A DNA stretch of 64,000 bases from JAXLQL01 sp046331625. Lineage in GTDB: Bacteria; Acidobacteriota; Terriglobia; Bryobacterales; Bryobacteraceae. Location: positions 91,688-155,687 of the forward strand of contig JAXLQL010000021.1 of the NCBI GenBank assembly GCA_046331625.1, in the 5' to 3' direction. Made by a program: the position numbers and the translations under genes. Of this stretch, positions 17,372 to 25,211 are shown piece by piece. Numbering within the stretch: position 1 is the stretch's first letter; each line of letters starts with the position of its first letter. The notes beneath the pieces were generated by a model, which worked only from the letters and a program-made list of their open reading frames with translations, was not told where the DNA came from and searched no databases.

Positions 17372-18466
17372 ATGGACGAAAAGGAACGCGGACGTGCGCT
17401 GACTGCGGCGCTGGGTCAGATCGAGAAGCAGTTCGGCAAGGGATCGATCGTGCGGTTGGGATCGAAAGACGCGGTGATTCCCGTGTCGGCTGTTTCCACC
17501 GGGTCGATTTCAGTGGATTGGGCGCTCGGTATCGGCGGCTTGCCGCGAGGGCGCATCAGCGAGATTTTCGGTCCGGAGTCCTCGGGCAAGACGACCGTGG
17601 CGTTGCAAGTGGTGGCGGAAGCGCAGAAGCTAGGCGGCGTCGCGGCCTTCATCGATGTGGAGCACGCGCTCGATCCGAGTTACGCGAAGATGCTCGGCGT
17701 GGACGTGGATAACTTGCTCGTCTCGCAGCCCGACTATGCGGAGCAGGCGCTCGAGATCACGAACTCGCTCATCTCGACCGGCGCGGTGGACGTGCTGGTA
17801 GTGGACTCGGTGGCGGCGCTGGTTCCCAAGGCTGAACTGGACGGCGAAATGGGCGACAGTTTCATGGGCGTGCAGGCGCGGCTGATGTCGCAGGCGATGC
17901 GGAAGTTGACGGGCATCGTGTCGAAATCGAAGACGTGCCTCATCTTCATCAACCAGATCCGCGAGAAGATCGGGGTGATGTTCGGGAGTCCGGAAACCAC
18001 CACGGGCGGCCGCGCGCTGAAGTTCTACTCGTCTGTGCGATTGGATATCCGCCGCATTTCGCAGATCAAAGATGGCGAGACGGTAATTGGCAACCGCACG
18101 AAGATCAAAGTGGTGAAGAACAAACTCGCGCCGCCGTTCCGCGAAGCTGAGTTCGACATTCTGTATGGCTTCGGCGTGTCGCGCGAAGGCGACCTCATCG
18201 ACCTGGCGACCACGAACAACATCATCGAGAAGAGCGGGTCGTGGTACAGCTACGCGGGCGAGCGGATCGGCCAGGGGCGCGAGAATGCGCGGCAGTTCCT
18301 CAAGGACAATCCGGATATCTACGCCAAGCTCGATCGCGAGGTGCGCAAGACGCTCGGCATGGGAGCCACGGAAGCGGCTCCCACGAACCATGTTCCGGAG
18401 CCTGTGATCGCGGAACCGCCGGTGAAGGCAGCCGGTCCGGCGGCTCGGGCGGCGAAGACTTCGTAG
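17372..18466 (+). CDS. recA: Recombinase RecA, first copy
   Basis: ATP-dependent strand-exchange recombinase and SOS co-protease. 364 aa from ATG 17372; an in-frame GTG 9 nt earlier lies inside the -10 region. Walker A GPESSGKT is at 67-74. VVDSVAALVPKAELDGEMGD, LMSQAMRKLTG, the FINQIREKIGVMFG DNA-binding loop 1, GGRALKFYSSVR and FREAEFDILYGFGVS are all intact. The C-terminal tail is Ala/Pro-rich (EPVIAEPPVKAAGPAARAAKTS) rather than strongly acidic. It is followed by a terminator and a second, complete recA, so the two are probably separate transcription units. Confidence 0.97.
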   Translation: MDEKERGRALTAALGQIEKQFGKGSIVRLGSKDAVIPVSAVSTGSISVDWALGIGGLPRGRISEIFGPESSGKTTVALQVVAEAQKLGGVAAFIDVEHALDPSYAKMLGVDVDNLLVSQPDYAEQALEITNSLISTGAVDVLVVDSVAALVPKAELDGEMGDSFMGVQARLMSQAMRKLTGIVSKSKTCLIFINQIREKIGVMFGSPETTTGGRALKFYSSVRLDIRRISQIKDGETVIGNRTKIKVVKNKLAPPFREAEFDILYGFGVSREGDLIDLATTNNIIEKSGSWYSYAGERIGQGRENARQFLKDNPDIYAKLDREVRKTLGMGATEAAPTNHVPEPVIAEPPVKAAGPAARAAKTS

Positions 18467-18505
18467 GCTGGGCGTAAGACGAACGTATATCCCAACCGCA
18501 GTGAA

Positions 18506-18537
18506 GAGGGACCTTACCGGGTCCCTCGATTTTTTTT
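18506..18537 (+). terminator. Intrinsic terminator between the two recA genes
   Basis: GAGGGACC (18506-18513) pairs perfectly with GGTCCCTC (18520-18527) across a 6-nt loop and is followed by an 8-T run (18530-18537). Strong rho-independent terminator for the first recA. Confidence 0.9.
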
Positions 18538-18583
18538 GTGAGAGTTCTTGGCTGGTGCCGCCACTCAGTAAGTAGGCGGTGCC

Positions 18584-19636
18584 ATGAATACCAGAGAACG
18601 TGAACAGGCCGTATCGGCCGCTTTGTCTCAGATCGAGAAGCAGTTCGGCAAGGGGTCGATCCTTCGCCTGGGCTCGGGCGAGGTGCAGCCGGTGGCTTGC
18701 ATTTCGACGGGTTCGCTGTCGCTCGACATTGCGCTCGGCGTGGGCGGATTGCCGCGGGGGCGGGTGGTCGAGATCTATGGTCCGGAGTCTTCGGGCAAGA
18801 CGACGCTGGCGCTGCAGGTGATCGCGCAGGCGCAGAAGGCGGGCGGCGCGGCGGGGTTCATCGACGCGGAGCATGCGCTGGATCCGGGATACGCGAAGCG
18901 GCTTGGCGTCGACCTGGATAACTTGCTCGTCTCGCAGCCGGACTATGGCGAACAGGCGCTCGAGATCACGTCATCGTTGGTGGCGAGCGGTGCGGTGGAT
19001 CTGGTGGTGGTGGATTCGGTGGCGGCTCTGGTTCCGAAAGCGGAGCTCGAAGGTGAGATGGGCGACAGCTTCATGGGCTTGCATGCGCGGTTGATGTCGC
19101 AGGCGCTGCGGAAGCTGACGGGCGCGGTTTCGCGGACGAACTCGACGCTGCTGTTCATCAACCAGGTGCGCGAGAAGATCGGGGTGGTATTCGGTAATCC
19201 GGAGACGACCACGGGTGGTCGGGCGCTGAAGTTCTATGCGTCGGTGCGTTTGGATGTGCGGCGCGGCACAGCGATCAAAGACGGCGAGACGGTGGTCGGG
19301 AGCCGAATGAAGGTGAAGGTGGTGAAGAACAAGGTGGCGCCGCCGTTCCGCGAGGTGGAGGTCGATTTGCTACACGGCGAGGGCGTAAGTCTCGAGAACG
19401 AGCTGCTGGATCTGGGCGCAACGAACCAAGTGCTGGAAAAGAGCGGATCATGGTTCAGCTATGGCGGGGAGCGGATTGGGCAGGGGCGCGAGGCGGCGCG
19501 GCAGTTCCTGATCGAGCACAAGGATGTGCGGGATCGGCTGGAGGCACAGATTCGGGAGAAGGTCGGAATCGGCGGACGCAAGGCGGCGGCTGCTGCTCAG
19601 GGAAGCGGTAGCGGACGCCTTCAGCAATCGGCTTGA
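18584..19636 (+). CDS. Recombinase RecA, second tandem copy
   Basis: 350 aa and complete: Walker A GPESSGKT at 66-73, VVDSVAALVPKAELEGEMGD, LMSQALRKLTG, FINQVREKIGVVFG, GGRALKFYASVRLDVRR. It differs from the first copy throughout the chain but keeps every catalytic and DNA-binding stretch I can identify, so it should be an active recombinase. The tail is Gly/Ala/Ser-rich (GRKAAAAAQGSGSG). It starts 117 nt after the first recA, beyond an intrinsic terminator, so it probably has its own promoter and different expression. Tandem recA paralogues are unusual; specialised roles (SOS versus housekeeping) are inference. Confidence 0.95.
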   Translation: MNTREREQAVSAALSQIEKQFGKGSILRLGSGEVQPVACISTGSLSLDIALGVGGLPRGRVVEIYGPESSGKTTLALQVIAQAQKAGGAAGFIDAEHALDPGYAKRLGVDLDNLLVSQPDYGEQALEITSSLVASGAVDLVVVDSVAALVPKAELEGEMGDSFMGLHARLMSQALRKLTGAVSRTNSTLLFINQVREKIGVVFGNPETTTGGRALKFYASVRLDVRRGTAIKDGETVVGSRMKVKVVKNKVAPPFREVEVDLLHGEGVSLENELLDLGATNQVLEKSGSWFSYGGERIGQGREAARQFLIEHKDVRDRLEAQIREKVGIGGRKAAAAAQGSGSGRLQQSA

Positions 19637-19735
19637 GGCTGCGGCAGTGGGGATGTCTAGTACATTGACCGGGATTGGGGAAATTTGCGCTACAATGAAT
19701 CCTTCACCCGGGTCGCTTCATCCCCTTAACTGTCC

Positions 19736-20680
19736 ATGGCTCTCGCTGTTCCGCGTCTCTATCCCTACGCGGACACTTCCGTTCTTTCGCACATTGGCAA
19801 CACTCCGCTGCTGCATTTGCGGAAGCTCTCGGCTGACCTGCCAGGCATAGAGATTTACGGCAAGGCGGAGTATTTCAATCCGGGCGGGTCCGTGAAGGAC
19901 CGGCCGGCGTTGAACATGATTCTCGACGGGGAGAAGACGGGCCGTTTGCATTCGGGGCGCGTGATCCTGGATGCCACCAGCGGGAACACCGGGATCGCGT
20001 ATGCGATGATCGGCGCCGCGCGCGGGTACAAAGTGAAGCTGTGCTTGCCGCAGAACGCATCGCATGAGCGGAAGCAGATCCTGCGTGCGTATGGCGCCGA
20101 GATCGTGTTCACGGATCCGGGGCAAGGCTCTGACGGCGCGATTCTGCGCTGCCGCGAGATCTACGAGTCGGATCCGGATCGCTACTTCTATCCCGATCAG
20201 TACAACAACTCGGCGAACTGGAAGGCGCACTTCGAGACCACTGCGGTCGAGATCATGGAGCAGACCGGAGAGCGGCTGACGCATTTCCTCGCGGGGATGG
20301 GCACCAGCGGGACGTTCATGGGTGTGACGCGGCGATTGCGCCGCGATCTGCCGCATGTCTCCTGCATTTCGATGCAGCCAGCGACCGCGTTCCATGGCCT
20401 GGAAGGCTTGAAGCACATGCCGGCCGCGATCATTCCCGGAATCTACGACGAAACGCTGGCGGACGAAAATGTTTGGGTTGAAACCGAAGACGCGCACGCG
20501 ATGGTGAAGCGATGCGCTCGCGAAGAAGGCGTGCTGGTGGGGATTTCCTCGGGCGCAAATCTCGCAGCGGCACATGGGTTGGGTCGGCGGCTGAGCGATG
20601 CGGGTGAGCGCGCTGCGATCGTGACGGTGCTGTGCGATGGCGCCGACAAGTACCTGAGCGACCATTTCTGGAACGACTGA
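19736..20680 (+). CDS. cysM: CysM-type cysteine synthase
   Basis: PLP enzyme of the OASS family, 314 aa. Seen: IGNTPLLHLRKLS, the cofactor-lysine region NPGGSVKDRPALNMI, the ATSGNTGIAYAMIGAARGYK substrate loop, AGMGTSGTFMG phosphate loop and GISSGANLAAA. In Mycobacterium tuberculosis, CysM uses O-phosphoserine and a protein thiocarboxylate (CysO-COSH) instead of free sulfide. The three genes that follow encode exactly the partners of that route. The start at ATG 19736 gives the N-terminus typical of the family. A possible but poorly spaced (20 nt) promoter TTGACC/TACAAT lies at 19665-19696. Confidence 0.93.
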   Translation: MALAVPRLYPYADTSVLSHIGNTPLLHLRKLSADLPGIEIYGKAEYFNPGGSVKDRPALNMILDGEKTGRLHSGRVILDATSGNTGIAYAMIGAARGYKVKLCLPQNASHERKQILRAYGAEIVFTDPGQGSDGAILRCREIYESDPDRYFYPDQYNNSANWKAHFETTAVEIMEQTGERLTHFLAGMGTSGTFMGVTRRLRRDLPHVSCISMQPATAFHGLEGLKHMPAAIIPGIYDETLADENVWVETEDAHAMVKRCAREEGVLVGISSGANLAAAHGLGRRLSDAGERAAIVTVLCDGADKYLSDHFWND

Positions 20681-20684
20681 TCGG

Positions 20685-21101
20685 ATGCTGCGGATCGACT
20701 CTGAAGCCTGGCGAGTGATGGTGGAGCATGGGCGTGCATGCTTTCCGAAGGAGTGCTGCGGCATCATGCTCGGCACCGAAGAGGATGGCGTACGGCGATG
20801 CACGATCGCGATTGCGTGCCGAAACGCCTATGAGGGCGAGCAGAAAGACCGGTTCCAGCTCGATCCGAAGGATCAACTGGCGGCCGATCGCAAGGCGCGC
20901 GAGCTCGGCATTTCGGTGCTCGGCTTTTTCCACTCGCATCCCGACGAAGACGCGTACTTCTCGGCGACCGACCTGAAGAATTCGTGGCCGTGGTATTCGA
21001 ACGTGGTGATGTCGATCCGCAGCGGCGAATTCGCCGGTGCGAAGTGCTTCATCGCGAATGACGATCAGACGGCCGCTGATCCCGAAGATCTACACTATTA
21101 G
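20685..21101 (+). CDS. JAMM/MPN+ metalloprotease (Mec-like)
   Basis: 138 aa; zinc isopeptidase/peptidase of the JAB1/MPN+ type. The full catalytic motif is visible as HSHPDEDAYFSATD (H-x-H-P-x6-S-x2-D), with the upstream Glu of ECCGIMLG. In the mycobacterial pathway, Mec+ releases cysteine from the CysO-cysteine adduct; in QbsD-type systems a JAMM enzyme trims the carrier protein to expose Gly-Gly. Both jobs are plausible here because the neighbouring carrier ends in GGR. It starts 4 nt after cysM. The GTG or an early ATG could be the start; ATG 20685 fits the family N-terminus. Confidence 0.9.
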   Translation: MLRIDSEAWRVMVEHGRACFPKECCGIMLGTEEDGVRRCTIAIACRNAYEGEQKDRFQLDPKDQLAADRKARELGISVLGFFHSHPDEDAYFSATDLKNSWPWYSNVVMSIRSGEFAGAKCFIANDDQTAADPEDLHY

Positions 21102-21123
21102 CGAGACCACCGGAGTTTTCCCA

Positions 21124-21399
21124 ATGGCAAAGATTCTCATCCCGACCCCTCTGCGTCAATACACCGAAAAGAAGGATTCCGTCGAGATTCCCGGAGCAAC
21201 CATCGGCGAGGTGCTGGGCGCGTTGACCACGCAATACCCGGACCTGCGCAACAATCTCTACAACGCCGAAGGCAAGCTGCGCAGCTTTGTAAACGTGTAC
21301 CTGAACGACGAGGATATTCGCTACTTGAGCAAGGACTCGACTGCGGTTGCTGCAGGCGACACGATCTCGATCGTGCCGAGCATTGCGGGAGGGCGGTAA
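21124..21399 (+). CDS. cysO: CysO-like ubiquitin-fold sulfur carrier ending in Gly-Gly-Arg
   Basis: 91 aa from ATG 21124; the open frame extends 29 codons upstream, but that part overlaps the protease gene. Beta-grasp (MoaD/ThiS) fold: MAKILIPTPLRQY, IPGATIGEVLGALTTQYP, LRSFVNVYLNDEDIRYL, VAAGDTISIVPSIAGGR. Carriers of this type are adenylated and thiocarboxylated on a C-terminal Gly-Gly. Here an extra Arg follows the diglycine, so trimming is probably needed before activation. The stop overlaps the next ATG by one base (TAATG). Confidence 0.9.
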   Translation: MAKILIPTPLRQYTEKKDSVEIPGATIGEVLGALTTQYPDLRNNLYNAEGKLRSFVNVYLNDEDIRYLSKDSTAVAAGDTISIVPSIAGGR

Positions 21400-22553
21400 T
21401 GGCGGAGCTGTCGAAAGAGGAGATCCAGCGGTATTCGCGTCACCTCATCATGCCCGAGGTTGGCATGGAGGGGCAGCTCAAGCTGAAGCAAGCGAGAGTG
21501 CTGCTGGTGGGCACCGGTGGACTCGGTTCGCCGATGGCGCTGTACTTGACGGCGGCTGGTGTGGGGACGATCGGTCTGGTCGACTTCGACGTGGTGGATT
21601 TCTCGAACCTGCAGCGGCAGGTGATCCACGGCACGAAGGATGTGGGGAAGAAGAAGATCGACTCGGCGATTGAGTCGATGAACGACATCAATCCGTTCGT
21701 GAAGGTGCTGCGGCATGAAGCGCCGCTGACGAGTGAGAACGCGCTCGAGATCCTGAAGGACTACGACATCGTCGCCGACGGAACAGATAACTTTCCGACG
21801 CGGTATCTGGTGAACGACGCGTGCGTGCTGTTGGGCAAGCCGAACGTGTACGGGTCGATCTTCCGGTTCGAAGGGCAGTCGACTGTATTCGCGTACCCGG
21901 GTGGGCCGTGCTACCGGTGCTTGTATCCGGAGCCGCCACCTCCAGGCTTGGTTCCTTCGTGCGCCGAGGGTGGGGTGCTCGGGATTTTGCCGGGCGTAGT
22001 GGGACTGATCCAGGCCACGGAAGTGGTGAAGCTGATCTTGGGTGCGGGCGATCCACTGGTGGGCCGGCTGATGCTGTATGACGCACTGGGGATGAAGTTC
22101 CGCGAGCTGAAGCTGCGGCGGAATCCCGAGTGCCCGATTTGCGGCGACCATCGGACGATCGACAAGCTGATCGACTATCACCAGTTCTGCGGTGTCCCGC
22201 AGCAGCCTGCAGCGCCGGAACCGGTGGCGGTTGCGAGCGGCGAGATCGATGTGGTGGGGCTGAAGGCGCGGATGGATCGCGGGGACCGGTTCGTGCTGGT
22301 GGATGTGCGCGAGCCGCACGAGTTCCAGATTTGCCGGATACCGGGATCGACGCTGATTCCGCTGGGTGAGCTGCCTAGGCGGACGGGTGAGTTGGATCCA
22401 GAGGCGGATATCGTGGTCCACTGCAAGATGGGTGGGCGGAGCGCGAAGGCTTGCGATTTCCTGCGGCAGGCGGGGTTCAAGCGGGTGACGAACGTGAAGG
22501 GCGGGATTCTCGCCTGGGCCGACAAGGTGGACCCGAGCGTCGCGAAGTATTGA
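21399..22553 (+). CDS. moeZ: MoeZ-like E1 adenylyl/sulfur transferase with rhodanese domain
   Basis: 384 aa. The N-terminal E1-like domain has RYSRHLIMPEVG, the ATP loop LLVGTGGLGSP, DFDVVDFSNLQRQ and the zinc cysteines CYRCLYP and CPICGD. The C-terminal rhodanese domain (~275-384) has the persulfide cysteine in VHCKMGGRSAKAC. Such proteins adenylate the diglycine of a carrier and then supply sulfur to make the thiocarboxylate. It completes the cysM-JAMM-carrier-E1 set. A GC-rich hairpin follows immediately. The symbol is by analogy with mycobacterial MoeZ; moeB is an alternative. Confidence 0.93.
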   Translation: MAELSKEEIQRYSRHLIMPEVGMEGQLKLKQARVLLVGTGGLGSPMALYLTAAGVGTIGLVDFDVVDFSNLQRQVIHGTKDVGKKKIDSAIESMNDINPFVKVLRHEAPLTSENALEILKDYDIVADGTDNFPTRYLVNDACVLLGKPNVYGSIFRFEGQSTVFAYPGGPCYRCLYPEPPPPGLVPSCAEGGVLGILPGVVGLIQATEVVKLILGAGDPLVGRLMLYDALGMKFRELKLRRNPECPICGDHRTIDKLIDYHQFCGVPQQPAAPEPVAVASGEIDVVGLKARMDRGDRFVLVDVREPHEFQICRIPGSTLIPLGELPRRTGELDPEADIVVHCKMGGRSAKACDFLRQAGFKRVTNVKGGILAWADKVDPSVAKY

Positions 22554-22576
22554 GGCTGCGGCCGGACCGCAGCCTC
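22552..22576. terminator. GC-rich hairpin between convergent genes
   Basis: GAGGCTGCGG (22552-22561) pairs perfectly with CCGCAGCCTC (22567-22576) across a CCGGA loop. No T-run follows in either direction, so it may be a weak bidirectional terminator or an mRNA-stabilising hairpin between moeZ and the convergent PEP-CTERM gene. Confidence 0.55.
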
Positions 22577-22587
22577 GTCAGAAGAAG

Positions 22588-23247
22588 CTACTTGCGGCGG
22601 CGGAGAAGCAGAGCCGCGAGTCCGCTGGCGAAGAGCGCGTAGGTGGACGGTTCGGGGACCGGGCCGAGGGCACCGAGATCGGTGCGGAAGTTGAGGTCGA
22701 AGGCATCGGTGTCGGCACCAGCGGTGTTGACGACATCCCAGTTCGTGGCGCCGAATGTGGTGTCGAAGCGACCGATGGCCAGCCAGTAAGTGCCGGCCGG
22801 GAGGGTGCCGTGCGCGCCGTTGCCGCCCGTGGGTAGGGCGGGGATTCCGCCACCCACGTTGTAGGTTCTGACCGGCGAAGTGGTCCCGAAGGTGAGCAAG
22901 GAATATACGTCTTGCCCGCCATCATCGTCGTTTGCGATGAGGTTCCCGGCGTTATCGTAGAGACCAAGTTCGGTGTCGACAGAGGAGGCAGTCGCCGGCG
23001 TCATGTTGGGAGTGGTGGTGTCGATGTCGAGGTAGAACGAAGTTCCTGAGGTGCCGGCGAAGGTGAACGTGAACCAGACCACTTGGTTGGCCGAGAGTCC
23101 GGACGAGAAGGCCACTGTGCGGTCGGGTGTGGCGTAAGGAACGGTTGTGTTGGTGATCGCGCCGAGATCGGTGGCAATCGGGGCGGCGGCGACGGGTATC
23201 GTCAGTATCAAGGCGGCTGACGCCGCCGAAAGCAGCAGGTTACGCAA
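22588..23247 (-). CDS. PEP-CTERM sorted secreted protein
   Basis: 219 aa. Signal peptide MRNLLLSAASAALILTIPVAAA; the body resembles the bacterial pre-peptidase/DVUA0089-like beta-sandwich (LGLYDNAGNLIANDDDGG, LPAGTYWLAIGRFD). The C-terminus VPEPSTYALFASGLAALLLRRRK has the complete sorting signal: PEP motif, hydrophobic helix, Arg cluster. Such proteins are exported and then processed by an exosortase, often associated with exopolysaccharide; no exosortase gene is in this window. The spacer upstream (23248-23472) shows no gene. Confidence 0.9.
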   Translation of the reverse strand: MRNLLLSAASAALILTIPVAAAPIATDLGAITNTTVPYATPDRTVAFSSGLSANQVVWFTFTFAGTSGTSFYLDIDTTTPNMTPATASSVDTELGLYDNAGNLIANDDDGGQDVYSLLTFGTTSPVRTYNVGGGIPALPTGGNGAHGTLPAGTYWLAIGRFDTTFGATNWDVVNTAGADTDAFDLNFRTDLGALGPVPEPSTYALFASGLAALLLRRRK

Positions 23248-23472
23248 GGGTACTCTCCTCTTGGCAGATGTTCCTCGACATAGGGTTGGTCTATGGAGGA
23301 AGTTGTAAGTAGTTTAGAGGACGATCGCTTGCCGTTCAATGCACCATCATGAGTGATAGGTTCTAGGGTATTCGCCTGACCAATGTAGGGAAGGGGTTGT
23401 ACTGCTGGGGGTATTCTCGGACGAGCGTGCGATTGGGTGGGTGAGAAGAGTGGTTCGGCTGGTATGACGTGG

Positions 23473-24081
23473 CTACGACTGTTTGGTGGCGAGACCGGGC
23501 ATCAGGGTGTCGCAAAGGGCGTCGACATAGTCTGGCGTGATTGCGCCTGGTTTGAGAAGCAGGCTCAGCAGAAGGGGACTGCAAAGGAGATCGAGGGCTA
23601 TCTCGACGAAGAGGTTGGAGCGGAGGTCGCCACGGCGGAGTCCCCGGAGGAGGACTTGGCGGGCCTCGTCGCGCCACGGGGCTAGGAAGCGTTCCTGGAA
23701 AGCCTTGAGGAGCTCGGGATCTTCCTGGCCGTGGCCGACGAAGATCTTGAGCAGCGCGCCGGTGGGTGAGGAGAGGAGTTGGGCGAGGAGTTGGAGATGG
23801 CGGCGGAAATCCTCTTGCGTGGACCCGGTATCGGGAAACGGTACGGTTAGATCTGTATTGGCGAGGAAGGCTTCCGAAACGAGGGCAGCTTTGGATGGCC
23901 ACCAGCGATAGATGGTTGCTTTGCCGGACTTTGCGCGGGCTGCGACGGCCTCGATCGTCAAGTTCGCGTACCCGGCCTCGGTGGTGAGCTCGCGCGTGGC
24001 GGTCAAGATCGCCTGCGTCGCGGACTTGCTCCTCGGCCTACCGATGGGCTTGGCAGTCACGGCAACAGGAGCAGCAGCCAT
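23473..24081 (-). CDS. TetR/AcrR-family transcriptional regulator
   Basis: 202 aa. The N-terminal helix-turn-helix is clear (AILTATRELTTEAGYANLTIEAVAARA followed by SGKATIYRWWPSKAALVSEAF). The C-terminal ligand-binding part (about 70-200) is of the TetR_C_16/C_11 kind judging by LLAQLLSSPTGALLKIF and LLCSPLLLSLLLKPG. Ligand and target genes are unknown; no neighbouring efflux gene is present. It lies between the PEP-CTERM gene and the tRNA. Confidence 0.9.
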   Translation of the reverse strand: MAAAPVAVTAKPIGRPRSKSATQAILTATRELTTEAGYANLTIEAVAARAKSGKATIYRWWPSKAALVSEAFLANTDLTVPFPDTGSTQEDFRRHLQLLAQLLSSPTGALLKIFVGHGQEDPELLKAFQERFLAPWRDEARQVLLRGLRRGDLRSNLFVEIALDLLCSPLLLSLLLKPGAITPDYVDALCDTLMPGLATKQS

Positions 24082-24162
24082 GGTGCAAGTATAACGGATC
24101 GTCTTGTTTTTCGGCGACCGAGAGGGCCAGAAAAGGTTGGAGAGAGACCCGCTAGGTGCCGG

Positions 24163-24191
24163 TTGACAGAAGCGGCGGGAAAAGCATACCT
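24163..24191 (+). promoter_or_regulatory. Promoter of the tRNA-Met gene
   Basis: Consensus TTGACA (24163-24168), 17-nt spacer, CATACC (24186-24191). The predicted start at about 24198 is a few bases before the mature tRNA end. The -35 is perfect; the -10 is only half matched. Confidence 0.55.
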
Positions 24192-24202
24192 TGGAAGAAG
24201 AG

Positions 24203-24278
24203 CCGGTGTAGCTCAGGTGGTTAGAGCGGCGGTCTCATAATCCGCAGGTCGTAGGTTCGAGTCCTACCGCCGGCACCA
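24203..24278 (+). tRNA. tRNA-Met (CAT anticodon)
   Basis: 76 nt with encoded CCA. Acceptor GCCGGTG pairs with CGCCGGC (one G-T), D-arm AGCTCAGGTGGTTAGAGC, anticodon loop TCTCATAATC with CAT, T-loop GTTCGAGTC. The first acceptor pair is a G-C Watson-Crick pair, so it is not initiator tRNA. A CAT tRNA may also be lysidine-modified tRNA-Ile2; the sequence does not settle this. Confidence 0.93.
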
Positions 24279-24284
24279 AGTCTT

Positions 24285-25211
24285 TCAGTCACCCTTGTCC
24301 CCGACGATCAGGGAGTAGATGCGGTCCAGATCGTCCGGGGAGAAGTAGTCGATCTCAATCCTTCCGCGTTCGGTTGATTTCTCCACGATACGTACTCGGG
24401 TTCCGAGGACTTTTTCGAGTGTTTCGACTGCGGCTTTGACATTGGGGTCAACCTTCGGTTTCTCGGGCGTCTCTTCGACGGCGTCATCCCCCCGGGGCTC
24501 GTTGTGTTTCTGAACGATCCGTTCTACTTGGCGGACTGACTGGCCTTCCGCAGCAGCTTGGTCTGCGACCGAGCGTTGGAGTGCGGGGTCGTTGAGTCCG
24601 AGAATGGCGCGTGCGTGCCCCATCGACAGGCGGTGTTCCGCAAGGAGAAGCTGCACCTCAGGGGGCAACTTGAGGAGCCGGATCATGTTGGTGATGGTGG
24701 CGCGGTCCTTGCCAGTGCGGCGCCCGATCTCTTCATGGCTAAGCTTATGTTCGCGAGCCAGCCGGTCATAGGCGATCGCGACTTCGATGGGGTTGAGGTC
24801 CTCTCGCTGGATGTTCTCAATGAGGGAGACTTCGAGGAGCTTGTCATCGGCTAGCTCCTGGACCACCACGGGTACTTCGGTGAGGCCCGCCAACCGGGCA
24901 GCACGCCAGCGGCGTTCGCCGGCGATGAGCTCGAAGCGGTCGAGCTTACGCCGAACGATGAGCGGCTGAATGATCCCGTTGGCCCGAATCGAGTCGGCTA
25001 GCTCGCGGAGACGGTCCTGTTGGAAGACCGTGCGGGGCTGGATTGGGTTTGCGTCAATGAGGTCGATGGAGAGGTGACGCGTAGCCGGAGCGGGCTGAGG
25101 GAGCGGAGGGGGCTCTTCCTGTTGCAGTGTGGGCGGGGCAGCGGGCTTTGTCGGAAGGAGCGTGGAGAGGCCGCGGCCGAGTGCTCTGCGTGGGGGCTCG
25201 TTCTTGTTCAT
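24285..25211 (-). CDS. parB: Chromosome partitioning protein ParB
   Basis: 308 aa; CTP-dependent DNA clamp that loads at parS and spreads. Seen: N-terminal ALGRGLSTLLPTK, the parS/CTP region NPIQPRTVF, the LIAGERRWRAARLAG box, ENIQREDLNPIE, the helix-turn-helix SHEEIGRRTGKDRATITNMIRLL, and LSMGHARAIL. The C-terminal dimerisation part ends in a run (RIEIDYFSPDDLDRIYSLI) found in canonical ParB. ATG overlaps the parA stop by 4 nt. Converges on the tRNA gene with 6 nt between. Two parS sites lie upstream of parA. Confidence 0.97.
   Translation of the reverse strand: MNKNEPPRRALGRGLSTLLPTKPAAPPTLQQEEPPPLPQPAPATRHLSIDLIDANPIQPRTVFQQDRLRELADSIRANGIIQPLIVRRKLDRFELIAGERRWRAARLAGLTEVPVVVQELADDKLLEVSLIENIQREDLNPIEVAIAYDRLAREHKLSHEEIGRRTGKDRATITNMIRLLKLPPEVQLLLAEHRLSMGHARAILGLNDPALQRSVADQAAAEGQSVRQVERIVQKHNEPRGDDAVEETPEKPKVDPNVKAAVETLEKVLGTRVRIVEKSTERGRIEIDYFSPDDLDRIYSLIVGDKGD

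Noticed and set aside
19665..19696. TTGACC/TACAAT pair as the cysM promoter
   Set aside because: The 20-nt spacing is outside the usual 16-18 nt, so I do not list it as a feature.
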